NCBI RefSeq assembly: GCF_900890425.1
Contig: NZ_CAAHFG010000001.1
Coordinates: 3,782,001-3,846,000, forward strand
From: Pontiella desulfatans
GTDB taxonomy: Bacteria; Verrucomicrobiota; Kiritimatiellia; Kiritimatiellales; Pontiellaceae
DNA: 64,000 bases
Direction of reading: 5' to 3'
Made by a program: the position numbers and the translations under genes. Below, piece after piece: positions 8,473 to 18,176 of the stretch (positions within the stretch are counted from its first letter, which is position 1; each line of letters begins with the position of its first letter). A model generated the notes under the pieces. It had not been told where the DNA came from. It was given only the letters and a program-made list of their open reading frames with translations, and searched no databases.

Positions 8473-10130
8473 AAGAGTCCGAGCATTTCCCGGGCGTGCT
8501 GGAGGGTGACGTTGGTGGAATCCTTGCCACCGAGCATTCGGGCGATTTCCTCGGGACGGGTTTCGTCGTCGAGCAGTTCGACCTCGGTGAAGGTCCTGCC
8601 ATCCTCAACCTTCTTGGAAACCGCCAGATGCGTCGTTCCGCAGGCGGCGACCTGAGGGAGATGGGTGATGCAGAGCAGCTGGTGGCACCGGGCCACCTGG
8701 GCCAGCTTGCGCCCGACCGCGCCACCGATTTCGCCGCCGATGTTCGCATCGATCTCGTCGAACACGAGAACGGGAATCTGATCCTGCTTGGCCAGCACCG
8801 CCTTGGTGGCGAGCATGACCCGGGAGATCTCCCCGCTGGAGGCAATCATGCGCAATGGCCGCATATCCTCGCCGGCATTGGGTGCAAAACCAAACTCGAT
8901 TTCGTCCATGCCGCTTGCGCCGGGCGGACACGGATTGATCTGCACATCGAAAAACCCGTGTTCGAAGCCAATATCGACCAGCTCGCGGGTAACACATTCG
9001 GATAGGTTGTCGGCCACGTTTTCGCGCGCGGAGCGGAGTTTGAGCCCGGCCTGTTCAAGCGCTTTGTAGACGAGCTCCTGCTCGCGCCGCAATTCCTCGC
9101 GGCGTTTGTCGCGTCCGCGCAGCTCCTGGAGCTGTTGTTTCCAGGTTTCGCCATTGGCCAGCACGTCCTCGACGGTGGTGCCATATTTGCGTTTGAGGGT
9201 TTGGTAGGTCGTGAGCCGGTCGTCGAGCCACTGCATCCGTTCCGCACTGCCCTCGATGCCTGCGGCGGAGCTTTCGATGGACCGGACCACCTCCTGCACG
9301 GAGGTGACGGCGCTTTCGATTTCGTCGTGCCAATCCTGCGCCTCGGGAAGCAGCTTGACCAATTGGTTGAGCGCCTGCTGGGCGGTGGCAAGGCCATCGA
9401 ACGCGCATCCCTCGCCTTCGGTCAAGGCGCTGACCGCGCCGTTGGCCAGCCCAATCACCTGCTGGGCGTTGGCGATCAGGCTGTGTTCCTCCTCCACCTC
9501 GGCCTCTTCGTCCTCACTCAGGTTGGCGGCTTCGATTTCGTTCACCCGGTAGTCGAGGAATTCGATCTGGCGTTCGAGGTCTTCTTCGTTGTCGGAATTG
9601 AGCGCGTCGATCTGTTTTTGAATTTCGCGATATTTAACGTATTCGACCGCATAGGCGGCCTTGGTTTCCGCCAACTGGCCGAAAGCATCAAGGATTTCGA
9701 GCTGCACCCCCTGGTCGAGCAGGGATTGGTGGTCGTAGGGGCCGTGCATATCGACCAGCACCTCCCCCAGGCGCTTGAGCACCTGCAGGGTAACCGGGTC
9801 GTCGTTCACCATGGTTTTGCTGGAGGTTTCGGTAATGATGCGGCGGATGATCAGCAGGCCGCCATCGCACGGTTCCATCCCGATATCCAAGAGAATGGCG
9901 TCCACTTGCGCCGTATCGGTGAGGCCGAACTCGGCGTGCACCGAACAGGAGGTTTCGCCGGTGCGGATCATCGATTTATCGGCGCGTTCGCCTAGCAACA
10001 GGCGCAAGGCACCGATCATCAGCGACTTGCCGGCACCGGTTTCGCCGGTGATGACATTGAGACCTTCGTTGAACCCGACCTGGACGTCGTCAACGAGCGC
10101 GAGGTTTTTAATCTTTAACGTTCTGAGCAT
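8469..10130 (-). CDS. recN: DNA repair ATPase RecN
   Basis: SMC-like ATPase acting early in double-strand-break repair. 553 residues from the ATG at 10128-10130 (MLRTLKIKNLALVDDV, the typical RecN start; the frame extends 13 codons upstream without family similarity). Walker A GETGAGKS near the N-terminus, a long coiled coil in the middle (LERQIEFLDYRVNEIE onward), ABC signature ASSGEISRVMLA and Walker B VLVFDEIDANIGG near the C-terminus. It lies 45 bp downstream of a small membrane-protein gene in the same direction, and its stop overlaps that of rapA by 2 bp. Confidence 0.95.
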   Translation of the reverse strand: MLRTLKIKNLALVDDVQVGFNEGLNVITGETGAGKSLMIGALRLLLGERADKSMIRTGETSCSVHAEFGLTDTAQVDAILLDIGMEPCDGGLLIIRRIITETSSKTMVNDDPVTLQVLKRLGEVLVDMHGPYDHQSLLDQGVQLEILDAFGQLAETKAAYAVEYVKYREIQKQIDALNSDNEEDLERQIEFLDYRVNEIEAANLSEDEEAEVEEEHSLIANAQQVIGLANGAVSALTEGEGCAFDGLATAQQALNQLVKLLPEAQDWHDEIESAVTSVQEVVRSIESSAAGIEGSAERMQWLDDRLTTYQTLKRKYGTTVEDVLANGETWKQQLQELRGRDKRREELRREQELVYKALEQAGLKLRSARENVADNLSECVTRELVDIGFEHGFFDVQINPCPPGASGMDEIEFGFAPNAGEDMRPLRMIASSGEISRVMLATKAVLAKQDQIPVLVFDEIDANIGGEIGGAVGRKLAQVARCHQLLCITHLPQVAACGTTHLAVSKKVEDGRTFTEVELLDDETRPEEIARMLGGKDSTNVTLQHAREMLGLF

Positions 10131-10175
10131 ATTCCGGCGGAGTATCCAAATAAGAAGGGCCCGGGGCAAGCCGGA

Positions 10176-10535
10176 TTATTCGGGATTGGCGCTTTGGCTC
10201 GCCGCCGCCCGCTGCTCTTCCTTGCGTTTTTCCTCGAATCCGTTCAGGAAAATCACGAGAACGCGGAGCAGCAGCAACAGGAAGATCGGGCCACCGATGA
10301 AGTAGAAGGCATCGGGAAGATCAAAGGCCGGGCGCGCGGCCGCACGGCGCACATTGGGGCGCAGGTGCTGGCGTGCAATCTCCTGAACGGGAAGATAGTC
10401 GTCGGCCGTCACACCATACACGGCGGTAACCTTCGGTGCCGCCGTCTTGGCAACCCCGTTGGTTTCCTGCGCCACGGCGCTTATGGTCAGCGCGCCCAAC
10501 AACAACCCCAACACTATGGATGCAACTTTGTTCAT
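10176..10535 (-). CDS. Small exported or membrane protein of unknown function
   Basis: 119 residues. An N-terminal signal peptide (MNKVASIVLGLLLGALTISAVAQ) is followed by about 50 soluble residues, one strong transmembrane segment (YFIGGPIFLLLLLRVLVIFL) and a short charged tail (EEKRKEEQRAAA). I do not recognise a family. It precedes recN by 45 bp and could be co-transcribed with it. The opposite-strand frame over the same DNA has no sensible protein features. Confidence 0.65.
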   Translation of the reverse strand: MNKVASIVLGLLLGALTISAVAQETNGVAKTAAPKVTAVYGVTADDYLPVQEIARQHLRPNVRRAAARPAFDLPDAFYFIGGPIFLLLLLRVLVIFLNGFEEKRKEEQRAAASQSANPE

Positions 10536-10600
10536 CTACCCCTGGTGACACTGGAAATTCCCGAAATTAGCAGAACAGACCCAAATTAGAACTGTAAAAA

Positions 10601-12367
10601 CTAGCTTTCTGCACGGGCCAGGAATTCCGAAACCGGCAAGTCAAACCCGATGCCGAGCATGTAGTTGTATGTTGCCGCTTTCAGCGCATCGCCCACCGCA
10701 TCCAAATCATGGTCGAAATCGCCCTCGAAAGGGATTTCGTTGACGGCGAACGTGGATTTCACCGCCTCCAGCAGGCGGATGCCGTAGAGATCGGGATGCA
10801 ACGAAACATCGCTATGGGCCGTAAGCGCAAACCGATGCCAATAGGCGGAATGAAGAATCCCGGCATCAAACAGGTCGCGCACGGTCTCCAAGGCAACCAG
10901 GGTTTCGGCGAACGTCTGGGTCGGGAATCCATACATGAGATAGGCATGGGTCATGATGCCCGCCTCGGCCAGCTCGGCCAGCACCCGGGTGGCATGCTCC
11001 ACCACGATCCCCTTGCGCATCAGCTTGAGCGTCCGGTCGCAACAGGTTTCCAACCCGCCGGTTACGGCAATACACCCCGCATCGGCCATTTTCCCAATCA
11101 AACTGCTGGAGAATCGCTTTTCGAATCGGACATTGCCCCACCACTCGATTTCCAGGCCCCGCCGCAGGATTTCGTCGCATACTCCCTCCAGCAAGTCCGG
11201 AGGCAACGCTTCATCCACAAAGTGGAACCCATTGAACCCCGTTTGGTGAAGGACGTGCACGATCCAATCGCAAATGGTTGCGGGTGTGGCTGGATCATAC
11301 CGGCAGATATAGTCGATGGAGGTATCGCAAAAAGCGCAACGGCTCCAGCAGCATCCATGCGCCAGCACCAGCTTGTTCCAGCGCCCGTCCGACCACAGGC
11401 TCGTTACCGGATTCAAGGTCTCGAACATTCCGAAATAGCCGTCGAGATCCAAGCCGTCGTATGCCGGCGGAGGAAGCTCATTGTGGGCCACCTCCACAAC
11501 CTCCGCATTCCGGAAAACCACGCTCCCGCCTTCCCGTACGTAGGTCCGCACCAGTTCGCCACCATCCGCCAGACGCTGAAGGGGAACAAAACCGCTATCG
11601 AGCGTGATGGCATCCACATGGTCAAATATGGCCGGATCGGCCAACTCCCGCAACTCGGTGTTGGCATATCCACCCCCCAACACGATTCTCACACCTTGTG
11701 AGGTGTGGGAAATGCGGCGGGCAATGGCGAGTGCGCCCACAAGGCACCCCGGGAAGGGAACGGTGAGCGCCACCAGGTCAGGCTGGTGCATAGCCATGGC
11801 GGCATCGGCCAGCTCATCCAGCCATTGGATGAAAATGGAATGGTTGGTTTCCAGTTCCTCCTGCAGGACAGCAAAGTCCGGGAGGCTTCCCGCAATCTTT
11901 TCCGCATAACGCGAGAAGCCGAAGTTCGGATCAAGCTCTGCGGCAACGTCCGCAATATCATCGAGGTATAGACTGGCCAAATGCCGCGCGCGGTCATGGA
12001 TATCCAGCCCGCGGAAATCCCAGCCCAGTTGCTCATCCTCCTCGTAGGCACGGGCCAGGTTTTCCCCTTCCGGCAAATAACCTCGTGTAACCATCCTTTC
12101 TGCGGCACCGGGATTCCGATCCTGGAGGAAGGCCACGACCTCATCGATGGTCTTGAGATAGGGTTCGGCGGCATCTTCGGGAATATCCAGTTCGCGAGTC
12201 AGCGTCGAAACCCCCTCTCTCGAGAATAGACGGAGCAAGAGCTGGAGCGACAGATCGGCCTGGACGGCATCGTGACCTACCGACTGAAGCCAGGCCGCCA
12301 GCAAAGGAGTGGCGGCATAGGGCGTGTTCGGTTGCAGCAGAGGCGGAGTTATGAGCAAAATTTTCAT
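10601..12367 (-). CDS. B12-binding-domain radical SAM protein
   Basis: 588 residues. The N-terminal Rossmann-like part (MKILLITPPLLQPNTPYAAT) fits the cobalamin-binding domain found in B12-radical SAM enzymes. The radical SAM cluster motif is CWSRCAFC, with Cys340, Cys344 and Cys347 as the 4Fe-4S ligands. Later segments such as ITGGLETCCDRTLKLMRKG and THAYLMYGFPTQT are typical of this superfamily. The ATG at 12365-12367 is chosen because the B12-domain strand begins there; the frame runs 16 codons further. Substrate cannot be told: methylation or ring chemistry are both possible. Neighbours give no clear pathway. Confidence 0.83.
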   Translation of the reverse strand: MKILLITPPLLQPNTPYAATPLLAAWLQSVGHDAVQADLSLQLLLRLFSREGVSTLTRELDIPEDAAEPYLKTIDEVVAFLQDRNPGAAERMVTRGYLPEGENLARAYEEDEQLGWDFRGLDIHDRARHLASLYLDDIADVAAELDPNFGFSRYAEKIAGSLPDFAVLQEELETNHSIFIQWLDELADAAMAMHQPDLVALTVPFPGCLVGALAIARRISHTSQGVRIVLGGGYANTELRELADPAIFDHVDAITLDSGFVPLQRLADGGELVRTYVREGGSVVFRNAEVVEVAHNELPPPAYDGLDLDGYFGMFETLNPVTSLWSDGRWNKLVLAHGCCWSRCAFCDTSIDYICRYDPATPATICDWIVHVLHQTGFNGFHFVDEALPPDLLEGVCDEILRRGLEIEWWGNVRFEKRFSSSLIGKMADAGCIAVTGGLETCCDRTLKLMRKGIVVEHATRVLAELAEAGIMTHAYLMYGFPTQTFAETLVALETVRDLFDAGILHSAYWHRFALTAHSDVSLHPDLYGIRLLEAVKSTFAVNEIPFEGDFDHDLDAVGDALKAATYNYMLGIGFDLPVSEFLARAES

Positions 12368-12600
12368 GGCTAAAGCAAGGCAACCTACCGGCAATCCGTC
12401 CCCGATTCCAATCACAAACGGATGAATCGCGTCGATGAGCGTCTAATTGGAATTGACGGCCGTGAAATCTAATTAGATGTTTTTGGGTTGCGCCATCTGG
12501 ATGGAACCGGTGTTTGGCAATCTGGGATGCGGTTATGATTGCACGGTAAAAGCTGATTGTGCATAAATGAGAAGCTTGTACCAAACGAAGGCAAAAGACT

Positions 12601-13566
12601 ATGGCAAAACCAATTTATGCAGGCACCTACACCAATCGCGGCGGAGGGCGTTTCAAGCGCGTCTTCATTACAATCGTCGTGCTCCACTTGATTGTTATCG
12701 GCGGAATCGTTGGCTACAACAAGTTCAAGGGGAAGGACGTCGAGCCCGATGCCCACATGGCCGCCCCGCCCCCGGCCCCGCTTGCCGGCGCAGCGGCTCC
12801 GGCCATGCCTACCCCGGCACTCCCTGCACCGATCATGACCGTTACCTCCACGGCGGAATCGCAAGCGGTCATTTCCGATGCCCAGGCATTTCTCGACGCG
12901 GGCCAGCTGGCCGAAGCAAAGATCACGCTCGATAAGCTGGTGGCCCAAACCCCCGACGCCCAAGCCATCCAGATGCTGGGCAATGTTAACATGAAGCTTC
13001 TGAAATCGCCCATCATGATTCCCGGCAAGGAATATTATGCGATTGTCTCGGGCGACAGCCTTTCCAAAATCTCGAAAAAATACAACACCACCGTGGCGCT
13101 GATCAAAGCCATGAACGGCATGGAGACCGATGTCATCCGAGCCGGCGCACGGCTGCAAGTCTACAAAAGCGAATTCAGCATCCGCGTCTCCAAAACCCAG
13201 AACACGCTCGACCTGATGGATGGCGACAAGATCTTCAAGCGCTATTCCGTTGGAACCGGGAAATTCGGGAAGACCCCTGCCGTTGAATTCACGATCTACG
13301 ACAAGATCGTTGAGCCGCCGTGGACGCGGTTCTCCGATGGCAAGCAGATTGAATATGGCGATCCGGAAAACGTGCTCGGCACGCGATGGATGGCCATCAC
13401 GTCCGTCGACCACCCGGAAATCACGGGGTTCGGCATCCACGGCACCTGGGAACGCGACAGTATCGGCAAGCAGTCGAGCGCGGGCTGCATCCGCATGCTA
13501 AACGAGGATGTTGAGGAATTATTTGATCTGGTTCCGCGCAAAACTACCGTTATAATCACTGAATAA
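12601..13566 (+). CDS. LysM and L,D-transpeptidase (YkuD) domain protein
   Basis: Periplasmic peptidoglycan-modifying enzyme, 321 residues. Cytoplasmic stub, one transmembrane anchor (VFITIVVLHLIVIGGIVGY), a Pro/Ala-rich linker, a TPR-like helical stretch, a LysM domain (YYAIVSGDSLSKISKKYN) and a C-terminal YkuD domain. The catalytic motif is HGTW...SSAGCIRM, with His280 and Cys296. It probably forms 3-3 crosslinks or attaches proteins to peptidoglycan. accA follows 21 bp downstream in the same direction, so the two may share a transcript. Confidence 0.9.
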   Translation: MAKPIYAGTYTNRGGGRFKRVFITIVVLHLIVIGGIVGYNKFKGKDVEPDAHMAAPPPAPLAGAAAPAMPTPALPAPIMTVTSTAESQAVISDAQAFLDAGQLAEAKITLDKLVAQTPDAQAIQMLGNVNMKLLKSPIMIPGKEYYAIVSGDSLSKISKKYNTTVALIKAMNGMETDVIRAGARLQVYKSEFSIRVSKTQNTLDLMDGDKIFKRYSVGTGKFGKTPAVEFTIYDKIVEPPWTRFSDGKQIEYGDPENVLGTRWMAITSVDHPEITGFGIHGTWERDSIGKQSSAGCIRMLNEDVEELFDLVPRKTTVIITE

Positions 13567-13587
13567 ATTGTCCACGAGGAGCACCGC

Positions 13588-14556
13588 ATGAGCGCACAAT
13601 TCAGCCTTCCCTTTGAAAGTCCCGTTCAGGAACTGGAATCCAAGCTAAACGAACTTGAAGCCTTCAGCCAGGAACAGGACATCGACGTGTCCCATGAAAT
13701 CAAGAACATGCAGAACAAGATCGAGCAGACCCGCACCGAGATCTATGCCAATCTTTCCGCGTGGCAAAAGGTGCAGGTGGCGCGCCACCCCGACCGCCCC
13801 TACACCATGGATTACATCAACGCCATGACCACCGACTTCGTCGAGATCCATGGCGACCGAATCCATCGCGACGACCGCGCCATCGTTGGCGGTTTTGCCA
13901 AAATCGACGGCCAGAAAGTCATGATCCTCGGTTCGCAGAAAGGTCGCGACACCAAAAGCAACGTTGAATGCAACTTTGGTTGCGCCCACCCCGAAGGCTA
14001 CCGCAAGGCGCTGCGCCTGATGAAGCTGGCCGATAAGTTCAACGTGCCGATTATTTCGCTCATCGACACCAAGGGCGCCTATGCCGGGCTCGAATCCGAA
14101 GAGCGCCACATTGCCGAAGCCATTGCCGTCAACCTGCGCGAAAGCTTCAACATCAAGGTTCCGATCATCTGCGTGATCATTGGCGAAGGCGGTAGCGGCG
14201 GCGCATTGGGCATCGGCATCGGCAACCGCATCCTGATCCTTGAGCACGCCTACTATTCAGTTATTTCGCCGGAAGGTTGCGCGGCCATTCTCTGGAAAGA
14301 CCGCGCCTTCTCCGACCAGGCGGCGGAAGCACTCAAGATTACCGGCAAGGATCTGATCAAGCTCAAACTGGCCGACGAAGTCGTCCCCGAGCCCAAGGGC
14401 GGAGCGCACACCGACCACGAGGCCATGGCCGCCAATCTAAAAACCGCGCTGCTCAAGAACCTCGAAGAACTCATGGCCATGACGCCGGAGCAGATTATGC
14501 AGGATCGCTACGACAAGTTCCGCGTGATGGGCGAGTTCGAAGGTTCGGTGGAGTAA
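13588..14556 (+). CDS. accA: Acetyl-CoA carboxylase carboxyltransferase, subunit alpha
   Basis: Transfers the carboxyl group from carboxybiotin to acetyl-CoA to make malonyl-CoA for fatty acid synthesis, as an alpha2beta2 complex with AccD (not in this window). 322 residues, the normal length. Coiled N-terminus (LESKLNELEAFSQEQD), then HPDRPYTMDYI, IVGGFAKIDGQKVMILGSQK and the crotonase-fold core IIGEGGSGGALGIGIGNR with YYSVISPEGCAAILW. A GAGG ribosome-binding site precedes the ATG. Confidence 0.97.
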   Translation: MSAQFSLPFESPVQELESKLNELEAFSQEQDIDVSHEIKNMQNKIEQTRTEIYANLSAWQKVQVARHPDRPYTMDYINAMTTDFVEIHGDRIHRDDRAIVGGFAKIDGQKVMILGSQKGRDTKSNVECNFGCAHPEGYRKALRLMKLADKFNVPIISLIDTKGAYAGLESEERHIAEAIAVNLRESFNIKVPIICVIIGEGGSGGALGIGIGNRILILEHAYYSVISPEGCAAILWKDRAFSDQAAEALKITGKDLIKLKLADEVVPEPKGGAHTDHEAMAANLKTALLKNLEELMAMTPEQIMQDRYDKFRVMGEFEGSVE

Positions 14557-14613
14557 ATCCGTTCGCGGTTTCGCCTTCAGGTGGCCTTTCCACAGCGCCG
14601 CCCAAAGGCTGAA

Positions 14614-14967
14614 CTACATACGTTTTCTCGTAATCTCCACCGCCGAAGCTTTCGCAAAGCGCAATGCGCCCGGCTTGTCGATCGTAACAACAACCTTCAC
14701 GACCTTGTCGTTGGCCAGTGCGATTTCGGCAATGTTTTCCGCGAGCGCTTCGATCAATTGGAATCCGCTGCCTTCGACCAGCTTCAGGATCGCTTTCTTG
14801 ATCGACTTGTAATCGACCGTGTCGTCCAGGTTGTCCGACCGCCCCGCCTTGCGCAGGTCGGCATGCATTTCGACATTGATGACGATGTCCTGTTTCTCGC
14901 GCCGTTCTTCGGGAAAGATCCCGATGATGCAGCGCAACGCCAAGTCGCGAATAAAGATCCGATCCAT
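14614..14967 (-). CDS. folB: Dihydroneopterin aldolase
   Basis: Converts 7,8-dihydroneopterin to 6-hydroxymethyl-dihydropterin and glycolaldehyde in folate synthesis. 117 residues from the ATG at 14965-14967: MDRIFIRDLALRCIIGIF, DTVDYKSIKKAI and FQLIEALAENIAEIAL are the family motifs (the DYK and the E of LIEALAE line the pterin pocket). The start is only 2 bp after the stop of the upstream SDR gene, which implies translational coupling. Convergent with accA. Confidence 0.92.
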   Translation of the reverse strand: MDRIFIRDLALRCIIGIFPEERREKQDIVINVEMHADLRKAGRSDNLDDTVDYKSIKKAILKLVEGSGFQLIEALAENIAEIALANDKVVKVVVTIDKPGALRFAKASAVEITRKRM

Positions 14968-14969
14968 GG

Positions 14970-15665
14970 TTAAACTCCGTTTCCTAACAGATGTTGCCCG
15001 CCGTCGACAAAGATCACCTGTCCCGTACAATAATCGGCCTGCAATAGGAAGAGCGCCGCCTCGGCAATGTTTTCGGGAGTCGGGAAAAGATTGAGCGGCA
15101 CCTTGCCGGCCATCTCGGCAAACCCATCGCCACTGTCGCCGGGCGGAGGCAGGATCGGCCCCGGGGCCACCGCATTGACGCGTATGCCCGGCGCCAGTTC
15201 CAAGGCCGTCAGCTTGGTCAGCTCTTCCAACCCTTTTTTTGAGATGGCATACGGAAGGCAGGAGGGATCGTTGGCGCGAATACGACGATCAAGCAGATTC
15301 ACCACCGCCCCCCGATTCGTTTGATCGGCAAACCGGCGGGTCAATTCCAGCGGGGCAAACAGGTTTACCTGGAACTCGCGCCGAACGCGCTCGGGGGTTG
15401 ATCCGGCCAACCGATCCTTGGTGAAAAGCGAAGCGTTGTTGATGAGGATGTCGATGGAACCGGCCATCCGAATCAGGTCGGCGCAATCGTCCGGCGAGCT
15501 GAGATCGGCACAGACGGCATAGTCGGAAAGCGCCTCGGCTTCCCCGCGTGAATGGCGGTAGTGCACCACGACCTCCACGCCCGCCGCCTGGAGCGCCTGC
15601 GTAATCGCCTTGCCGATGCGCACCGCGCCACCGGTCACCAACGCCCTTTTTCCTTCGAGAATCAT
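14970..15665 (-). CDS. SDR-family pteridine reductase-like protein (FolM/PTR1 type)
   Basis: NAD(P)H-dependent short-chain reductase, 231 residues. Cofactor motif TGGAVRIGKA, NN(A)S at ILINNASLF, and YAISKKG with the Tyr-x3-Lys pair. The usual catalytic Ser is replaced by Asp (VVNLLDRRI), giving the Asp-Tyr-Lys arrangement known from pteridine reductases such as PTR1 and FolM. Together with folB 2 bp downstream this points to reduction of a dihydropterin or dihydrofolate. A generic SDR cannot be excluded. Confidence 0.82.
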   Translation of the reverse strand: MILEGKRALVTGGAVRIGKAITQALQAAGVEVVVHYRHSRGEAEALSDYAVCADLSSPDDCADLIRMAGSIDILINNASLFTKDRLAGSTPERVRREFQVNLFAPLELTRRFADQTNRGAVVNLLDRRIRANDPSCLPYAISKKGLEELTKLTALELAPGIRVNAVAPGPILPPPGDSGDGFAEMAGKVPLNLFPTPENIAEAALFLLQADYCTGQVIFVDGGQHLLGNGV

Positions 15666-15763
15666 GAGGTTCTTAATACGCGCATTTTCCAGACATTGGA
15701 AGTTTTGCCTTTCCTTTTTAGCGGTTCGCGCAAGAATGAAGCTGAAGTAACGGAGAGCGCACC

Positions 15764-17152
15764 ATGATTCGTAATTTACTATTCACCCTCCTGGCCCTGC
15801 TCACGCTTGGCAGCGCACGGGCGGAGCAGACCAACCAGACCCCGCTCGTCTACATCATCCCCATCAAAAAGATGATCGAGCCGGCCCTGCTCTACGTCGT
15901 GCGCCGCGGCGTCGCCGATGCCGTGCGCAACAACGCCGATGCCATCATCCTCGACATGGACACCCCCGGCGGACGGGTCGATGCCGCAGTGGCCATTATC
16001 GACGAGCTAACCAGGGCCAACATTCCCCTCTACACCTTTGTTGGCCGCGAAGCCATCTCCGGCGGTGCATTCATTGCACTGGCCACCCCCAACATATACA
16101 TGGCTCCCGGCACCTTGATCGGCGACATCACCCCGATCATCATGGGCATGTCGGGCGGCGTGCAGGATTTGCCGGCGGCCGAGAAGGAAAAGATGACCTC
16201 CTATGTGGCCGCCCAAGTTCGTTCGGCCGCCGAGAAAGGGGGCTATGACCCTCTACTTGCGGAAGCCATGGTGCGGGCCGAAATCGAGTATAAGATTGGC
16301 GACCAGGTCATCAGCAAGGCCGGCAATGTGCTGACCCTAACCAACACCGAGGCCGAACAACTCGTCGGCGACGAGCAACGCCCCCTGTTCTCCAAAGGCA
16401 CCGTGGAAGACATCGACGAAATGCTGGAAACGATTGGCCTAAAAGGTGCGGAAAAGAAAACGCTCGAGGTCACGGCCGCCGAAAAGCTGGCTAGGTTGAT
16501 CGCCGCCATCGCCCCCATTCTGATGATGATTGGACTGGGCGGCATCTGGCTGGAATTCAAAACCCCGGGCTTCGGCATCTTCGGCATTGCCGGCATCCTC
16601 TGCCTTTTGCTCTTCTTTGCCGGGCACCACATTGCCGGACTCTCCGGCATGGAGGACGTTGTCCTGTTCATGCTCGGCGTCATCCTGCTGGGCATCGAAA
16701 TATTCGTTACTCCGGGATTCGGCGTGATGGGTTTCAGCGGCCTGTTGCTGATCTTCGTTTCATTCATCAGCGCCATGAGCGAGCGCATGCCCGGCAAGTG
16801 GCGCCCCATCGATTTTTCGCCCGAAACCTTCTCCATCCCTTTTCTGAAGGTGATGCTCTCGTTCCTCGGCGCATTTGCCCTGGTGGTAACCGCGGGGAAG
16901 TTCCTTCCCAAAACCCGGATCTTCCAGACCCTGACACTGGATGCGGTTGTGCCAGACGTGGATGAAGATGAAACCCTGCTAGGCCTTGAAGGCGTTGCCC
17001 ATTCCGACCTGCGCCCCGGTGGTTCCGCCTACTTCGGAGAACGGAAAATCGACGTGGTCACCCACGGCGACTACATCCAACGCCAAACCCCCGTCCGCAT
17101 CACCGAAGTCCACGGCAACCGCATCGTGGTCGAAGATATCTCGCGCGGCTAG
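15764..17152 (+). CDS. NfeD-family membrane serine protease (ClpP class)
   Basis: Membrane-bound protease of the long NfeD type, 462 residues. Signal peptide (LLFTLLALLTLGSARA), then a ClpP-fold domain with the oxyanion stretch DTPGGRVDAA and the nucleophile Ser99 in REAISGGAFIALA; Lys141 or Lys143 (AAEKEKM) is the likely general base of the Ser-Lys dyad. Hydrophobic segments follow from about residue 250 to 380, and the C-terminal NfeD OB-fold (LRPGGSAYFGERKIDVVTHG) ends the protein. Partner stomatin is not in the window. The stop overlaps that of the convergent gene through CTAG. Confidence 0.9.
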   Translation: MIRNLLFTLLALLTLGSARAEQTNQTPLVYIIPIKKMIEPALLYVVRRGVADAVRNNADAIILDMDTPGGRVDAAVAIIDELTRANIPLYTFVGREAISGGAFIALATPNIYMAPGTLIGDITPIIMGMSGGVQDLPAAEKEKMTSYVAAQVRSAAEKGGYDPLLAEAMVRAEIEYKIGDQVISKAGNVLTLTNTEAEQLVGDEQRPLFSKGTVEDIDEMLETIGLKGAEKKTLEVTAAEKLARLIAAIAPILMMIGLGGIWLEFKTPGFGIFGIAGILCLLLFFAGHHIAGLSGMEDVVLFMLGVILLGIEIFVTPGFGVMGFSGLLLIFVSFISAMSERMPGKWRPIDFSPETFSIPFLKVMLSFLGAFALVVTAGKFLPKTRIFQTLTLDAVVPDVDEDETLLGLEGVAHSDLRPGGSAYFGERKIDVVTHGDYIQRQTPVRITEVHGNRIVVEDISRG

Positions 17153-18102
17153 GTGTGCATGCTGCGCTGGAGCGCCATCCACTCATCGTAGCGTTCTTCG
17201 ATGACCGCAAGGTCTTTTTCGTTGTCGGCATCGAGCGCGGCGCCGCCAAAGTGGGTGTAGACGATCTGGACGCGAGCCCCCAGCGCGTTGCCAATCCCCT
17301 CGGACAAGCGATTGAAACCAACCAGGGAGCGCAGGCGATCGGAAAGATGCGGATGGCCATGACGGTCGTAGTATAGCGAAACCTGCATGAGGATGAAAAT
17401 GCGTAGGCTCTTCATCAGCCGCCACCCGTTGAACAACAACGAAAACAGCATGCGCACTATGTTGGCGAAACGGGTTTGGTAGCGCCATTCGTACATCTTT
17501 TCTATGTAGTCGAGATGATCCAGCACAAGCGGTTTGGCCATGTGCAGATTATTGTGGCGCATGAGGTCTTCCTTCACATGGAAATAGACCATCTGGATGC
17601 CCGGCTTGCCCTCCCGCGGATGATAGAGCGAGAGGAGATCGCGGGAGGTGACGCCGATGGAATAGTCGTACTCATGCATGTTGCTGCGCTTCAGGAATTC
17701 ATCGACCTCCTCCGGCAGCAACATCGGGATATCGCACGGCGCAACCAGCACGGGAGTTGCATCGTGCCCAGATCCCTTCAAGTCCCAGAAAGGAACCGCA
17801 ACATCGAGCCCCAGCGAGGCAACATAGCCCACCTTGAAGTTCTCGATCATGTTTTCGCGTTGCTCGACCACGATCACACGTTCATCGATCCCGACCGCCT
17901 CCAACGCGCCCCGAATCCGGTTGGCTGGCCCGACCACCGCCACCTCGCCAACCAGCTCCGCCCCGAGCAGCGCCTTCAGCACATGGATCAACAACGGCTG
18001 GCCGTTGAGTTCCAGGAAGGCCTTGTTTTCATGGTGCAACTGGATGCTGGCCCGCCGGTCGCCCGCCAGCAACACCGCGTTTACTTTTCTTGCCGTTCGC
18101 AT
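17149..18102 (-). CDS. Nucleotidyltransferase-like protein (MobA/GlmU-type fold)
   Basis: 317 residues. The N-terminus NAVLLAGDRRASIQ followed by NKAFLELNGQPLLIHVLKAL resembles the NTP-transferase domain (LAGG-x-SxR, K-x-L-x-x-x-G-x-P-L-x), but the canonical GG-x-G-T/S-R loop is degenerate. VLVAPCDIPML carries the Asp expected to bind Mg. The C-terminal 130 residues are helical with basic patches and have no motif I recognise. Function may be sugar- or cofactor-nucleotide transfer; enzymatic activity is not certain given the altered loop. Confidence 0.68.
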   Translation of the reverse strand: MRTARKVNAVLLAGDRRASIQLHHENKAFLELNGQPLLIHVLKALLGAELVGEVAVVGPANRIRGALEAVGIDERVIVVEQRENMIENFKVGYVASLGLDVAVPFWDLKGSGHDATPVLVAPCDIPMLLPEEVDEFLKRSNMHEYDYSIGVTSRDLLSLYHPREGKPGIQMVYFHVKEDLMRHNNLHMAKPLVLDHLDYIEKMYEWRYQTRFANIVRMLFSLLFNGWRLMKSLRIFILMQVSLYYDRHGHPHLSDRLRSLVGFNRLSEGIGNALGARVQIVYTHFGGAALDADNEKDLAVIEERYDEWMALQRSMHT

Positions 18103-18176
18103 GGTGTCCCCTCGAATACGGAATCACTATAAAGGACAAAGATCGGATGTAAAGACTTTCGGGCGACCGCCGCCAC

